Positions 17,899 to 26,471 of a stretch of 42,000 bases of DNA are shown in pieces. Origin of the DNA: a virus; IMG/VR virus record IMGVR_UViG_3300020185_000104, positions 1 to 42,000 of that record. One strand, given 5' to 3'. Position numbers and translations under genes: made by a program. Below the pieces are notes generated by a model, which ran no database searches, was not told the DNA's origin, and was given only the letters and a program-made list of their open reading frames with translations. Within the stretch, counting starts at the first letter, position 1, and the number at the start of each line of letters is the position of its first letter.

Positions 17899-18296
17899 GG
17901 CATTTCTTCTTCAGGGAACCATCCGTTATCCTCCATATATTCCTGCGTTCGAATCGTTGTATCGCTCGGCACGATATGCCCAAACGGGAACTTCTGATTG
18001 ACTTGCACGTAACTGCTAAGGCTGTACCGCTCATCGTTCGAAAGCTCAGGGAAGCACGCTACAAGGCGTTCGAGCGTTGCCGCTGGGTGTACGTTTATGA
18101 TGTAATCGGTATCCACTTGCAACGCGTTCTGTACTCCGTCAGGGTGCGTAACGATACCGAAGACGGCAGAGTCGACTTCCCACTCTGCCTGTATGAGAAC
18201 GGGTCGAGAGATGTTGTACAGCTCGCGGGTAATTTGCTTTGCCCGTGCTTCGCTTGTCTGCGTGGGCGTAGGTAGTACTATGATATATCCTTGCAT
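17895..18296 (-). CDS. Small fibre-associated protein, paralogue of 7712-8110
   Basis: 133 aa. Full-length paralogue of the 132-aa protein at 7712-8110, with shared FG.(V/M)..HP.(G/S), DxDY.I.VHP, FPEL, FGHIVPS and a near identical end (M.DNGWFPEE). The ATG at 18296 shares its A with the TGA stop of the fibre gene (TGATG), so it is translated in coupling with it. In both loci the small gene directly follows a GH54-repeat fibre gene, so it likely helps fold, cap or attach that fibre. No enzymatic motif is seen. Confidence 0.7.
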   Translation of the reverse strand: MQGYIIVLPTPTQTSEARAKQITRELYNISRPVLIQAEWEVDSAVFGIVTHPDGVQNALQVDTDYIINVHPAATLERLVACFPELSNDERYSLSSYVQVNQKFPFGHIVPSDTTIRTQEYMEDNGWFPEEEMP

Positions 18297-20779
18297 CAGT
18301 AGATGTTGTAGAAGGTGTTGATGTTGCTTTGAATGTTTGCGGTATTGCCTGCGGTTTCTTGGTCAGATTCCCACACTATCAACTCTGAATAATCCACTCT
18401 ATTACTGCTGCTGGCGTAAGAAAACCGCCCGCCAATTATGGATAAATTTAAATTTGCTCCACCACTTGTAAAACTAACTGAAGCTGGTTGCGCTCCTGTT
18501 GCCTTGGTCTGTCCAAATGAATTTACACCATTCCCTACTCCCAAAATGTGTTGATATTGCCCGACTAAATTGTTGCCGCCGTCAAGGTCTTCGCTTTGAA
18601 ACAGAACCGCGTTCAGTTGTATCTTTATTTGCTCGTTATTTCCTAATAAGAATCCGTAATTGTTGTTATCTCTACCTACAAAGCTGACTGTATATGGCTC
18701 TGCAATTGAAAGCGAGGTTGTCATCGGGCCATAATAAACACCTCCGTCTAAAGAAACAATACAAGGCTTTCCGTTTCGAGTAATCACGCCCGTCGTGCCG
18801 TCATAAATTTTCGGCATGTTCGCGGTGTTCGTTTGGGTCGCGTGGTTGCTTCCTGTCTGCGAATACCACTTCGACACGAACCCATCGTTTGACCCACAGT
18901 GGTCAGCCAGTGCAACCGTATCGAGTTCGCCGAATACGTTAAACCCGATGTCCGCGTAACTGCTCCCGTTGTAAACCTCCACCGCTGAGCCAACATAGCT
19001 CGAGTCCAAAAGGCGCAAGGAATAAGCCGCTGCTGCACCTGAATACGTGTCGAGGAGTGGCGTGTTTTGGGTGAAGTAGTCGCCTATGTTTTCTTCGATG
19101 CTCGTTTGGTCGGTGCCTGATTTGTCGGCATCGTAAAGAATCACCTCTTGAAAAGTACCACCAAAATAACGGGCGTTTCCGTCACGATAAGAACCAAGAT
19201 TAAAGCCGTTCATACCCGTTACGTTTGGAGGCGTTGCGGTTCCTAAACTTGAACCGTCAGCAAATAATTCTAAATTGGTCGTGCCGTTTTTATTGACGGT
19301 GACAATTCTTCGACTTGAATCAAATTGAATTGAGCTTTCAATGTTCACGGTAGTTGTTGCCGCTGAACCTGAAAACGTCCTGATTTTGCTTGGCAAAGCG
19401 CTTTCGCTGTATTCTAAGCTAGGATTGTAAACGCTTGAACCTGTTGAAGTCGTTTCGATTAAGAATTTTCGTGCGCTTCCACCCGTTACCCTATGAACAA
19501 AATACAAAGCGAAATTTGTGCCGAATAAATCTGAAGTTGACGCATTTAGATAATCATTGATTCCATCCAACTGAACAGCCACCTTTCCATTCTCCTTCAC
19601 CAACGCGCCCCCCGTGTAAATCGTCGGTTCGTTTGCAGGTGCCGCCGCCGTCGCTGTATTTCCGTTTCCTGATTGGTCAAGCCACTGATACACCGTGCAA
19701 GTCGTACCCGTGCAGAACGAAATAATATCAGCCTCCGAGATGTTGCCTGAACCGTCGAAGCCGATTGTGGTGGTCGTCGAGTCCGATGCCCTGCGAATCA
19801 CCATGCATTCCGTCGCCGCGTTCCGAAGTTGCCGCGTTGAATAAGCTGCTTCCGCACCTGAGCCAAAGGTCTCATCGAGAAGATACGCGGTTGCGCTCAC
19901 CTCCTCCCACGTTTGCTTGAGGCTTATCGGAACGGTTCCTCCCGTCCTCGCTTTGAGGTATTCCAAAAGAGCCGCCTTCACAGTAGCGAAAGAAGCATCG
20001 TCTGCGGGTGCAGGTGTGAATTCAACCCAAGTCCCCGTGTCAGGGTCTGCAAAACCTTCCTCGGAATAGTAAATCTTTCGCTTGATTATATTCCCCGCTG
20101 TCGGAGTGTCGCTCGATGCGCTCTCTGCGAGTCCGTCCCCGTCCGCTTTAGCCGTGTAATAAAGCTCCACTGTTTCCGTTGCACCGCTTCGGAATGTCTC
20201 CGCGTCCGTTTGAAAGCGATTGTGATACTGGGTATCAATTGCGATGTCTGCCCACTCAACATCGTAATCCGTTCCCGTAGCCTTCACGAGAGCTTGTCCC
20301 GTGGTGCCTCCTGCTGGAAGGGCCTCTAGGTCCTCATTTAGCCATTCACCGCTAAAAGAGTCATAGCGTATAATCTGATCGTCCTGAAGGCTTGTTATGT
20401 TCGTATCTGCAAGTCCGCTAACTCCAGGTGTAGGTGGTGGAGAAGGAATTGTAATAACTACATCTCCGTCTTGTCCGTTTACACTTTTTACACCGCCAGG
20501 CACCCATTTCTGAGAGGCTGCATCATACACAAGCGAGTCACCGCCCTGTGGGGTGGGAATATTCGTGTCGCTTAAATCTGAAAGGGTTGTAGCAACAGCC
20601 TCCATAGCAAAAGTGCCGTCGGATTGCTGAGTAAGTACATGACCTTCAGCGCCATGAGCTGAATTAACGTCTATGAGCTCGTTTAAATAAAGCTGTACGC
20701 TAGAAAGCGCAGATACCCCAGGCGACACCTTGATCACGTTGTTAGACGGGGTTGTTATTTGAACTTTTACGCGGGCCAT
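18296..20779 (-). CDS. Tail fibre protein with two GH54 AbfB-like domains
   Basis: 827 aa. The N-terminus (NNVIKVSPGVSALSSVQLYL) is the same virion-anchoring segment as in the protein at 14914-17523. Residues 60-170 hold DLSDTNIP and LADTNIT fibre-shaft repeats. Two GH54-like domains occupy about 303-565 and 575-827; the first has RRASDSTTTTIGFDGSGN, FCTGTTCTVYQWLDQSGNGN; the second has a variant KWYSQTGSNHATQ in place of WYDQSGNGN. The stretch LLDTYSGAAAAYSLRLLDS is nearly identical to the other gene. The start is coupled to the upstream gene by TAATG. It is likely a receptor-binding protein recognising a polysaccharide. Confidence 0.75.
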   Translation of the reverse strand: MARVKVQITTPSNNVIKVSPGVSALSSVQLYLNELIDVNSAHGAEGHVLTQQSDGTFAMEAVATTLSDLSDTNIPTPQGGDSLVYDAASQKWVPGGVKSVNGQDGDVVITIPSPPPTPGVSGLADTNITSLQDDQIIRYDSFSGEWLNEDLEALPAGGTTGQALVKATGTDYDVEWADIAIDTQYHNRFQTDAETFRSGATETVELYYTAKADGDGLAESASSDTPTAGNIIKRKIYYSEEGFADPDTGTWVEFTPAPADDASFATVKAALLEYLKARTGGTVPISLKQTWEEVSATAYLLDETFGSGAEAAYSTRQLRNAATECMVIRRASDSTTTTIGFDGSGNISEADIISFCTGTTCTVYQWLDQSGNGNTATAAAPANEPTIYTGGALVKENGKVAVQLDGINDYLNASTSDLFGTNFALYFVHRVTGGSARKFLIETTSTGSSVYNPSLEYSESALPSKIRTFSGSAATTTVNIESSIQFDSSRRIVTVNKNGTTNLELFADGSSLGTATPPNVTGMNGFNLGSYRDGNARYFGGTFQEVILYDADKSGTDQTSIEENIGDYFTQNTPLLDTYSGAAAAYSLRLLDSSYVGSAVEVYNGSSYADIGFNVFGELDTVALADHCGSNDGFVSKWYSQTGSNHATQTNTANMPKIYDGTTGVITRNGKPCIVSLDGGVYYGPMTTSLSIAEPYTVSFVGRDNNNYGFLLGNNEQIKIQLNAVLFQSEDLDGGNNLVGQYQHILGVGNGVNSFGQTKATGAQPASVSFTSGGANLNLSIIGGRFSYASSSNRVDYSELIVWESDQETAGNTANIQSNINTFYNIY

Positions 20780-21213
20780 TAGGCTGTAATAGTAACGTCT
20801 TCGTTAATCTGAAAAGTACCGTATAAAATGGTTTCTACAATATTTGGACTCGCACTGGTATCTACTTGTTGTATGTCATATACATACAGTCCAGCAGCAA
20901 CATCCATGTCTTCAGCTTGACATGTAAATAAAACCTCACCAGAAGAGCTCATAGAACCTGACCCAGTGGTTGTTATACGTCCGTCTTGATTTCCTGGAGT
21001 GGAGGAGGGAATACCAGTGGACATAATTCGATTAGCATCAATTGTATTGTCTGTGTCTGCTGTTCGAACGTCCATATTAAAGGACCACCCACTACTTAGG
21101 TCAACAGCGGTTCCGCTCTCGTCGCTAATCTGAAGCTTTAAAGAAAAGGTGTCGTTCTTCCTGCAAACTATATCTACCCTTTGGGATTGGTCTAAGTTTA
21201 AAGTATTTGCCAT
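20779..21213 (-). CDS. Baseplate/fibre adaptor-like protein (BppU N-terminal-like)
   Basis: 144 aa, one compact beta-rich domain: MANTLNLDQSQRVDIVCRKN, DTFSLKLQISDESGTAVDLS, GWSFNMDVRTAD, then a C-terminal ETILYGTFQINEDVTITA. The layout 'nDtf.l.l...d..G...dlsgw.f...vr' is that of the N-terminal domain of baseplate upper proteins (BppU-type) that anchor receptor-binding proteins. The assignment is by pattern recall. It lies between the portal and first fibre gene and is coupled to both by one-base overlaps (TAATG on each side), which fits an adaptor for the fibres. Confidence 0.6.
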   Translation of the reverse strand: MANTLNLDQSQRVDIVCRKNDTFSLKLQISDESGTAVDLSSGWSFNMDVRTADTDNTIDANRIMSTGIPSSTPGNQDGRITTTGSGSMSSSGEVLFTCQAEDMDVAAGLYVYDIQQVDTSASPNIVETILYGTFQINEDVTITA

Positions 21214-23642
21214 TACTGTAGTATCTCTGATGTTATATCTCCTGAATCATCTGATAGTTCGCCGCGCTCTCCGTTTCTCTGAGAAAGCAACTTGCTTTGT
21301 TCAACGGCCTGCTTCTTGACTCTATCGTCCTTCCTGTCTTCTTTTTCTGAATCCGAGCTATACTTAAGTTCTCTGTCTTGTTTAGACCTAGACTCTGCGG
21401 ACTGAGCCTTTATCATTTCTATCTCTTTATTAAACTCATGCTTAACCCCTTCAAGCTTCGCTTCAAGTTCGTTCTTAAGTTGAAGTTCCTGAGCGGTAAG
21501 CTGAGATTGCAGTTGCATTTCCTGCTGTTTTGCTTGTGAAGCAGCTTGCGCTGACTGCTGCTGAATCTGAGCTTGTTGCTGAGAATTTTGCATTGCAACC
21601 TGCTGACTCATGGCCATTCTTTTTTTACGCCTAACAACAAGAAGTCTTTCAGCTTGGTTTATATCCTTTAGCTGCCTGACTGAAATAGCATCTTCTAGAT
21701 CTATTTCTTTTTGAGACAGAGCTATTTGAATATTTTGTTCCAAGTATTGACGCTCACTCTCTTCCATTTCTTTTATTACCCTTACTCCAAAGTTATACAT
21801 AGATAGATTTCTAAAAGAGCTCAAAACGGACATATTTTCTTTGCCTATGGAATTTTCATATATTCTGTAAAGAACAGAGTCTGGATGGATAACCTGCAAA
21901 CACTTAACCACATCACTGCAAACCTTCTTATAAAGAATCATAGAAGAGTTGGTGATGTCGTATATGGCGTTGTTGGCAGCAGCCAAAGCTTGCTGTCTTA
22001 CACCTACTAGAGCATCTCCTTTTGGTGAAGAAGCATCCATGACTTCGTTGATACCAGTAGCATCTCGAATCATTTTTAAGTAGTGGTTGTACAACCCGAT
22101 CAACTCATTGATGTTTCTAATACTATTATTGATCTCACGAATAGGTGGGTTCTGGAATCCTCCTTCTGGGTTTTTACTCCTATAGTAGAATACACCAGTC
22201 TGCTCGTAAATATCATGAAGGTCAAGAGGTTGTAGCTCCCCACCTTTACCTAATTGTACGTTCTCTAGACCTTCGATATCAATGATAATTCCGTCTGGCT
22301 TGGCCTTAGATACAGCCTGCTGAATCTTCAAGTGCGTGAGCTGCAATTGATCAGCAAAGCCGATACAGCTATCCACCATAGACTTAGGCATCATGTCTAG
22401 GATATTCGTAGAACAAACCGAATATGATAGATTCGTTTTAGAGATGTCGTGAATATTCTTAGGAATATTATTCTTTTTGCTGTAGTTAAACAAGAAATCA
22501 GTACCCAGGACGTAACAACCTCCGTACACGGAAGCAGACTCAAGTTTTACTACGTCTCTGTTAAAAACAGAGTTTTGAGGGCCTTTATAGTTCTCCCCTT
22601 TAGAATAAAAACCTACGTTACCGTATCTGCTTTCTTTATTCTCAAAGTACTCACAGTCAACCGACATAAACTCAAAGTCCAATACCTCAACCATATACTC
22701 GTCGTAACCGAAGTTAGACTGGTTGTTCACCCTGTCATAAGAGGATTGTGTCAGCTTGCTAGCATCGTACCCGTACTTCTTCTGAGCTTTATTTGCTATT
22801 TCTTTAAACTCCTCTTCCGTGAACTGATCCCCAGCCATACGCTTAAGCTCCTGGATAGGAACGTATCGGACATGCCCAGCATAAGTCAGGTCACCGAAGT
22901 CTGGATCCTCTGTGAAACTGTGGATGAAATTAATAGGGTCGATGTAATCGGTCTTAATCCCGTAGTTGGGATCGTTGGACCGCTTGACTACAGCCATACC
23001 AGTAATAGCAAGGTCATTCACACACCTGCGCAAAGTAGAGTCGTTGAAGTCGTTCCACTCAAGGGTTAGGTTAGTTCCTATCTGAGCGGCGATCTCTGAA
23101 GAAGACTTTATGTTATTATCTATAAAGATCTCAGACTCCTCTAAAGAATCTGGTATCAGATCAGAACTCATGCCTATAGAAACCCCTGTTTTTTCCTCTA
23201 TTTTAGAAAGGAGCTGCTTAGACTGAACAAGCATATCTACCTTTTTTCTGCTTGCGTCTTTTTCAGAAGAAGACAGAGGGTCAATAGCCTCAAGGTTCGG
23301 GTATGGAGCCAAAGACAGGATCTTATTTACTACAATACGAACAAACTTAGGCAGGATAGGGACAGGAGTAAAGTCGATGTTAAGCATACTTCCGTCACCG
23401 TTATTCGGGTCCAGAGAAGTAAGAAGGGACTTGTAAATAGCTGTATCTTGGGTTCCGTTCGCGTAACGACGGTTTCTTTCAAACGTCTTCTTTCTGTTTC
23501 CGAAGATAGAATTCTGCTGATCCATCTTACCCCACTGCTTGTATACAGCCTTAGCGTAACTAAGACCATAAGCCTTACTTTGCTTCTGCTCAGATAAGGC
23601 CAGCGGGTCTGGAAAGCTAGATTTTTTATTGTTACTGTGCAT
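21213..23642 (-). CDS. Portal protein
   Basis: 809 aa from the ATG at 23642 (MHSNNKKSSFPDPLALSEQK); a TTG two codons earlier is the alternative. The body has the layout of large portals: ANGTQDTAIYKSLL, then FTPVPILPKFVRIVVNKILS near residue 100, DPINFIHSFTEDPDFGDLTY near 240, and RNINELIGLYNHYLKMIRDA with TGINEVMDASSPKGDALVGV near 540-570. Residues about 670-790 are a Gln/Glu/Lys-rich coiled coil. A portal with a long coiled C-terminal extension, encoded directly after terminase, fits crAss-like relatives. The portal forms the dodecameric vertex for DNA packaging. TATATTTG lies 31 nt before the ATG. Confidence 0.85.
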   Translation of the reverse strand: MHSNNKKSSFPDPLALSEQKQSKAYGLSYAKAVYKQWGKMDQQNSIFGNRKKTFERNRRYANGTQDTAIYKSLLTSLDPNNGDGSMLNIDFTPVPILPKFVRIVVNKILSLAPYPNLEAIDPLSSSEKDASRKKVDMLVQSKQLLSKIEEKTGVSIGMSSDLIPDSLEESEIFIDNNIKSSSEIAAQIGTNLTLEWNDFNDSTLRRCVNDLAITGMAVVKRSNDPNYGIKTDYIDPINFIHSFTEDPDFGDLTYAGHVRYVPIQELKRMAGDQFTEEEFKEIANKAQKKYGYDASKLTQSSYDRVNNQSNFGYDEYMVEVLDFEFMSVDCEYFENKESRYGNVGFYSKGENYKGPQNSVFNRDVVKLESASVYGGCYVLGTDFLFNYSKKNNIPKNIHDISKTNLSYSVCSTNILDMMPKSMVDSCIGFADQLQLTHLKIQQAVSKAKPDGIIIDIEGLENVQLGKGGELQPLDLHDIYEQTGVFYYRSKNPEGGFQNPPIREINNSIRNINELIGLYNHYLKMIRDATGINEVMDASSPKGDALVGVRQQALAAANNAIYDITNSSMILYKKVCSDVVKCLQVIHPDSVLYRIYENSIGKENMSVLSSFRNLSMYNFGVRVIKEMEESERQYLEQNIQIALSQKEIDLEDAISVRQLKDINQAERLLVVRRKKRMAMSQQVAMQNSQQQAQIQQQSAQAASQAKQQEMQLQSQLTAQELQLKNELEAKLEGVKHEFNKEIEMIKAQSAESRSKQDRELKYSSDSEKEDRKDDRVKKQAVEQSKLLSQRNGERGELSDDSGDITSEILQ

Positions 23643-23673
23643 CTGCAATGAGTAGAGTTCTTATAACTCAATG

Positions 23674-23681
23674 CAAATATA
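23674..23681 (-). promoter_or_regulatory. TATATTTG motif inside the end of the terminase region
   Basis: Minus-strand TATATTTG in the 45-base gap between the terminase stop (23688) and the portal start. It may give the portal and fibre genes their own transcript start. There is no TTTG 20 nt upstream. Confidence 0.45.
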
Positions 23682-23687
23682 GTAAAA

Positions 23688-25820
23688 CTAGAAGTGCCAC
23701 GCTTTTGGCTTGTGAGTCCTAAAAAACTTCTTGTCGGTAAAGTCAGAAACCACCTTTTCCTTCTTGGCTTTCTGAGCTCCTAAAAGGGCTAGTCCAGAAC
23801 TGATAGTCAAGTCAAATTTAGTGCGTTTATCTATCTTGTATGCAATCCAGTCCTCTAGAGTTCGGTTGAAGTACATATTCCCAAACTCCTCAGTCTCAGC
23901 CTTTATACCTACATGGTCGTGTATGTAAGCTTCGATAGCCTGAGCGTGAGACTGTATCACATCCTGCGAGTTTGATGGGATACCTTTTGTCCTTACGTTT
24001 ACAGAAGAGTTGCCCGTCTTCAGGAAGTCAGGACGATCCATTAAGTAGCCGTCGTAACCCCTTGATTCAAAGTACCTTACGATACCGTACTTATTATTTT
24101 CTACAAGTAAAGGGTACCCATAAAAGAAAGAGCACATCAATACATCCTCGTAGAAGATGCTGGCTAGATCTGGACGAGAAGCATACTCCACTACGAACAT
24201 ATTAGCTGGCGCATCCATGTTAAACTTGTTGTACATATGTAAAGCCCCTTTAGATCCCCGTCCGTCCACTGTAGCGTCTAGGTCATACGAGTCAACGCCC
24301 CCGACTCCGATATGCCCGTTAGGGGCCACCTTTTTGCCTCGCTCGTCTTTTTTCTGGTTCCTGAGGTGATCGGGTGGCATCCAGGAGACTCTAAACCTAC
24401 CGTTGGGGTCTGGAGAGAACACAACTTCTTCGTCTTTCTTCCTCCATATAAAGTTACCCTTTACTACTGGGTTAGGAAACATATCTTCATTGAACTCTAT
24501 CTGCTGGTAGATCTTACCGATATTAAATAGACTGCCCTCGATACTATCTCTAAATGCTTCGTCCTCGGTAAAAGGGAACTGTCTAATGATCTCGTTCAGC
24601 TCAGAAGGGTCGTTTTTAAATGAGCTACGCTCGTTTTTTAGATAGGTCTTACTCCCTTGATCAATGATCTCTCCATCTATACCATGTATGTGTACGCTTT
24701 GGGAAGGGTCATCAATAACAGCATTACCATAAACATCAAAGAATCCTTCTAGGGCGTCATACGCTGGTATGAATATTCTGTATAGCCCAGACCTGGTTCG
24801 TCCGTTTTGGTTTCTTTCATTAGGATCGGAGTCGGCCCATAGCTCTCGGTACTCTTCACCCCCTTTATTCATGGGGTTTACCGTGCTGCCTACCAGCGCC
24901 TTACCTACTACCCTCTTACCAACGATTAAACAGGTTCGCTCAATCCTCCAGGCTTCTCTGATATCAGTAGGTTTCTCCCATTTACCAGCCTCGTCGAGGT
25001 ATAGCATATGCAGCTTCTCACCGTCATATGCGTTGTTCGTAGTGTTCTTCCAGTTGATTACTGAATTAAGGGCGTCCCCAATCTGAGAGGTTTTATTGTT
25101 TTTCGTGATACGCTTCGATGGCTCACGAAATGCAAGCTCCATACGCGGGTTTGTGGTACCGTCCTGGATGGGCTTAAAAAAGAATGGGTAGCTGCGAAAG
25201 ATCGCAACCACTTTCTTCATAAAGATATTTTCCTGCGAGTCTTTACCAGTCTTCGACTGTATGCCAAGAAGCTTCTCTTTAACTTGACTAGCTTCATCCA
25301 CCAAGACAGCAGAGCATACGTTAGTGTAGCCAGAACGACGACACTTAGTATAAAGCTGACCGAAACAACGAGGGTCAGCTTCACAAGCAGCCATGTGCGT
25401 AAAGATGTCTTTTTGGAAAGCGAGGTATGATGGATATCCGATATCAATTTTAGACCATTGTAGAAACATATAGTGTCTCCCTGTAATATACGTAGGTTTC
25501 CCATTATTGTAAAACCATACACCGTCACGCCTACGCTGAAACTCTTGTTCGATGTAAGAACGAAACTTGTTACGAAACTCGGCAGGTTTTTCGAACCACT
25601 CATCCATACTGCGTATTCGGCGCATTTCCTCTGGCATAGGAATGCGTTTCCACATTTGCAGCTTCTTTGGTTGGTCATGGAAGAGAATTTCCGATTTGCG
25701 CGGTTTCTTCGGTAGGACCACGAGTAGCCCGTGGAGCTCAATAGTTTCTCCCTCTGTACCGTTAGGGTCGATCTTAATCCCCTTAGCTTCATAGCCTTTT
25801 ATGTCGATTAAATTGGACAT
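23688..25820 (-). CDS. Terminase large subunit
   Basis: 710 aa. The ATPase part carries TGRHYMFLQWSKIDIGYPSY, a variant Walker A-like segment KCRRSGYTN (about residue 160) and Walker B LHMLYLDEAGKW (about residue 270). The nuclease part begins near GHIGVGGVDSYDLD (about residue 500), whose Asp residues fit the first RNase H-like metal ligand, and continues with LVENNKYGIVRYFESRGYDG. The enzyme cuts and pumps DNA through the portal. The length and the KxRRxGxT-type P-loop fit crAss-like terminases as I remember them. The ATG overlaps the TGA of the preceding zinc-ribbon gene (TGATG). No small subunit is recognised. Confidence 0.93.
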   Translation of the reverse strand: MSNLIDIKGYEAKGIKIDPNGTEGETIELHGLLVVLPKKPRKSEILFHDQPKKLQMWKRIPMPEEMRRIRSMDEWFEKPAEFRNKFRSYIEQEFQRRRDGVWFYNNGKPTYITGRHYMFLQWSKIDIGYPSYLAFQKDIFTHMAACEADPRCFGQLYTKCRRSGYTNVCSAVLVDEASQVKEKLLGIQSKTGKDSQENIFMKKVVAIFRSYPFFFKPIQDGTTNPRMELAFREPSKRITKNNKTSQIGDALNSVINWKNTTNNAYDGEKLHMLYLDEAGKWEKPTDIREAWRIERTCLIVGKRVVGKALVGSTVNPMNKGGEEYRELWADSDPNERNQNGRTRSGLYRIFIPAYDALEGFFDVYGNAVIDDPSQSVHIHGIDGEIIDQGSKTYLKNERSSFKNDPSELNEIIRQFPFTEDEAFRDSIEGSLFNIGKIYQQIEFNEDMFPNPVVKGNFIWRKKDEEVVFSPDPNGRFRVSWMPPDHLRNQKKDERGKKVAPNGHIGVGGVDSYDLDATVDGRGSKGALHMYNKFNMDAPANMFVVEYASRPDLASIFYEDVLMCSFFYGYPLLVENNKYGIVRYFESRGYDGYLMDRPDFLKTGNSSVNVRTKGIPSNSQDVIQSHAQAIEAYIHDHVGIKAETEEFGNMYFNRTLEDWIAYKIDKRTKFDLTISSGLALLGAQKAKKEKVVSDFTDKKFFRTHKPKAWHF

Positions 25821-26008
25821 CAGTAGCTCTGTCCATGTGAGTTCATTCTGCCCAGCGAAGGTACGCCTTCTTTAGGGTTTTTAATCTCCATTTGTTCACC
25901 ACACTCACACTGTCCTTCAGGGTAGTAAACACTACCGTTTTTGAACTTCATGGTGAGGCTTCTTACAGATTTTTCTGCTTTACATTTAGCACAAATTAAG
26001 TCTGGCAT
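25820..26008 (-). CDS. Small zinc-ribbon-like protein
   Basis: 62 aa. CAKC at residues 6-9 and CECG at residues 34-37 (four Cys in two pairs, CxxC and CxC) suggest one zinc-binding knuckle. The centre is MKFKNGSVYYPEGQ. Its stop overlaps the terminase start, so it is co-translated. It is too short for a small terminase. Zinc ribbons this small usually mediate protein or nucleic-acid contact; the exact role is unknown. Confidence 0.65.
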   Translation of the reverse strand: MPDLICAKCKAEKSVRSLTMKFKNGSVYYPEGQCECGEQMEIKNPKEGVPSLGRMNSHGQSY

Positions 26009-26025
26009 CTTATTTAATTTTATTG

Positions 26026-26099
26026 TACCCCCGCTAGGACTCGAACCTAGGACCCACAGCTTAGAAGGCTGTTGCTCTATCCAACTGAGCTACGAGGGC
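26026..26099 (-). tRNA. tRNA-Arg (anticodon TCT)
   Basis: A canonical cloverleaf on the minus strand: acceptor GCCCTCG with CGGGGGT (one G-U at the first pair and one internal U-G), D-arm GCTC/GAGC with loop AGTTGGATA, anticodon stem ACAGC/GCTGT with loop CTTCTAA, T-arm CTAGG/CCTAG with loop TTCGAGT, and discriminator A. CCA is not encoded. It reads AGA codons, which are frequent in this phage. It lies between the zinc-ribbon gene and a small gene in the late block. Confidence 0.95.
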
Positions 26100-26242
26100 G
26101 TGTAGTTTACCTCTAAGTGACCGCTTGTAACTGACTGATTTTCAAAGTCATAGTCATCCCAATAGACAAGTCCGCTTGGGCTACTTTGAGAATTTTTCTG
26201 CGAATCCTCCTGAGTAGTCTTTTTCGTTTTCGATTTCTCCAT
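26090..26242 (-). CDS. Possible 50-aa protein overlapping tRNA 5' end
   Basis: An open frame from ATG 26242, shifted relative to the gene at 26181-26471, runs through its end and beyond: it contains SPSGLVYWDDYDFENQSVTS and ends NYTPS, with the TAG inside the first 10 bases of the tRNA. The segment after 26181 has a protein-like composition (WDDYDFEN) with no ATG of its own. It could be a real overlapping gene or a frameshifted tail of its neighbour. Evidence is weak: only open frame and composition. Confidence 0.3.
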   Translation of the reverse strand: MEKSKTKKTTQEDSQKNSQSSPSGLVYWDDYDFENQSVTSGHLEVNYTPS

Positions 26243-26471
26243 TGTTCTTTAGTTCTTTAACCATTTGTTCTAGCCTCTGGCGCTCCACCAAAAGCTCTTT
26301 ACAGTCGATAGCAGTTTGCTTTATGGATTGGAGCTCGGCCTTACGCGCGGACCCACCCGCTTCGGGATCGACAGGCTTTTTAATTTCCTCGATCATGTTG
26401 TTTATCGCAATCTCCATGCTGTCCATTAGCCTTTGCGCGGCGCTGACGGTTGTGAATTTAGACTTCGACAT
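26181..26471 (-). CDS. Small helical protein, unknown
   Basis: 96 aa, almost entirely helical: MSKSKFTTVSAAQRLMDSME, AINNMIEEIKKPVDPEAGGS, KQTAIDCKELLVERQRLEQM. A coiled coil is likely between residues 45 and 80. It overlaps the GroES-like gene by 14 bases. Small terminase subunits are sometimes small helical proteins encoded upstream of the large subunit, and this is a candidate for that role by position alone. No HTH is evident. Confidence 0.5.
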   Translation of the reverse strand: MSKSKFTTVSAAQRLMDSMEIAINNMIEEIKKPVDPEAGGSARKAELQSIKQTAIDCKELLVERQRLEQMVKELKNNGEIENEKDYSGGFAEKFSK

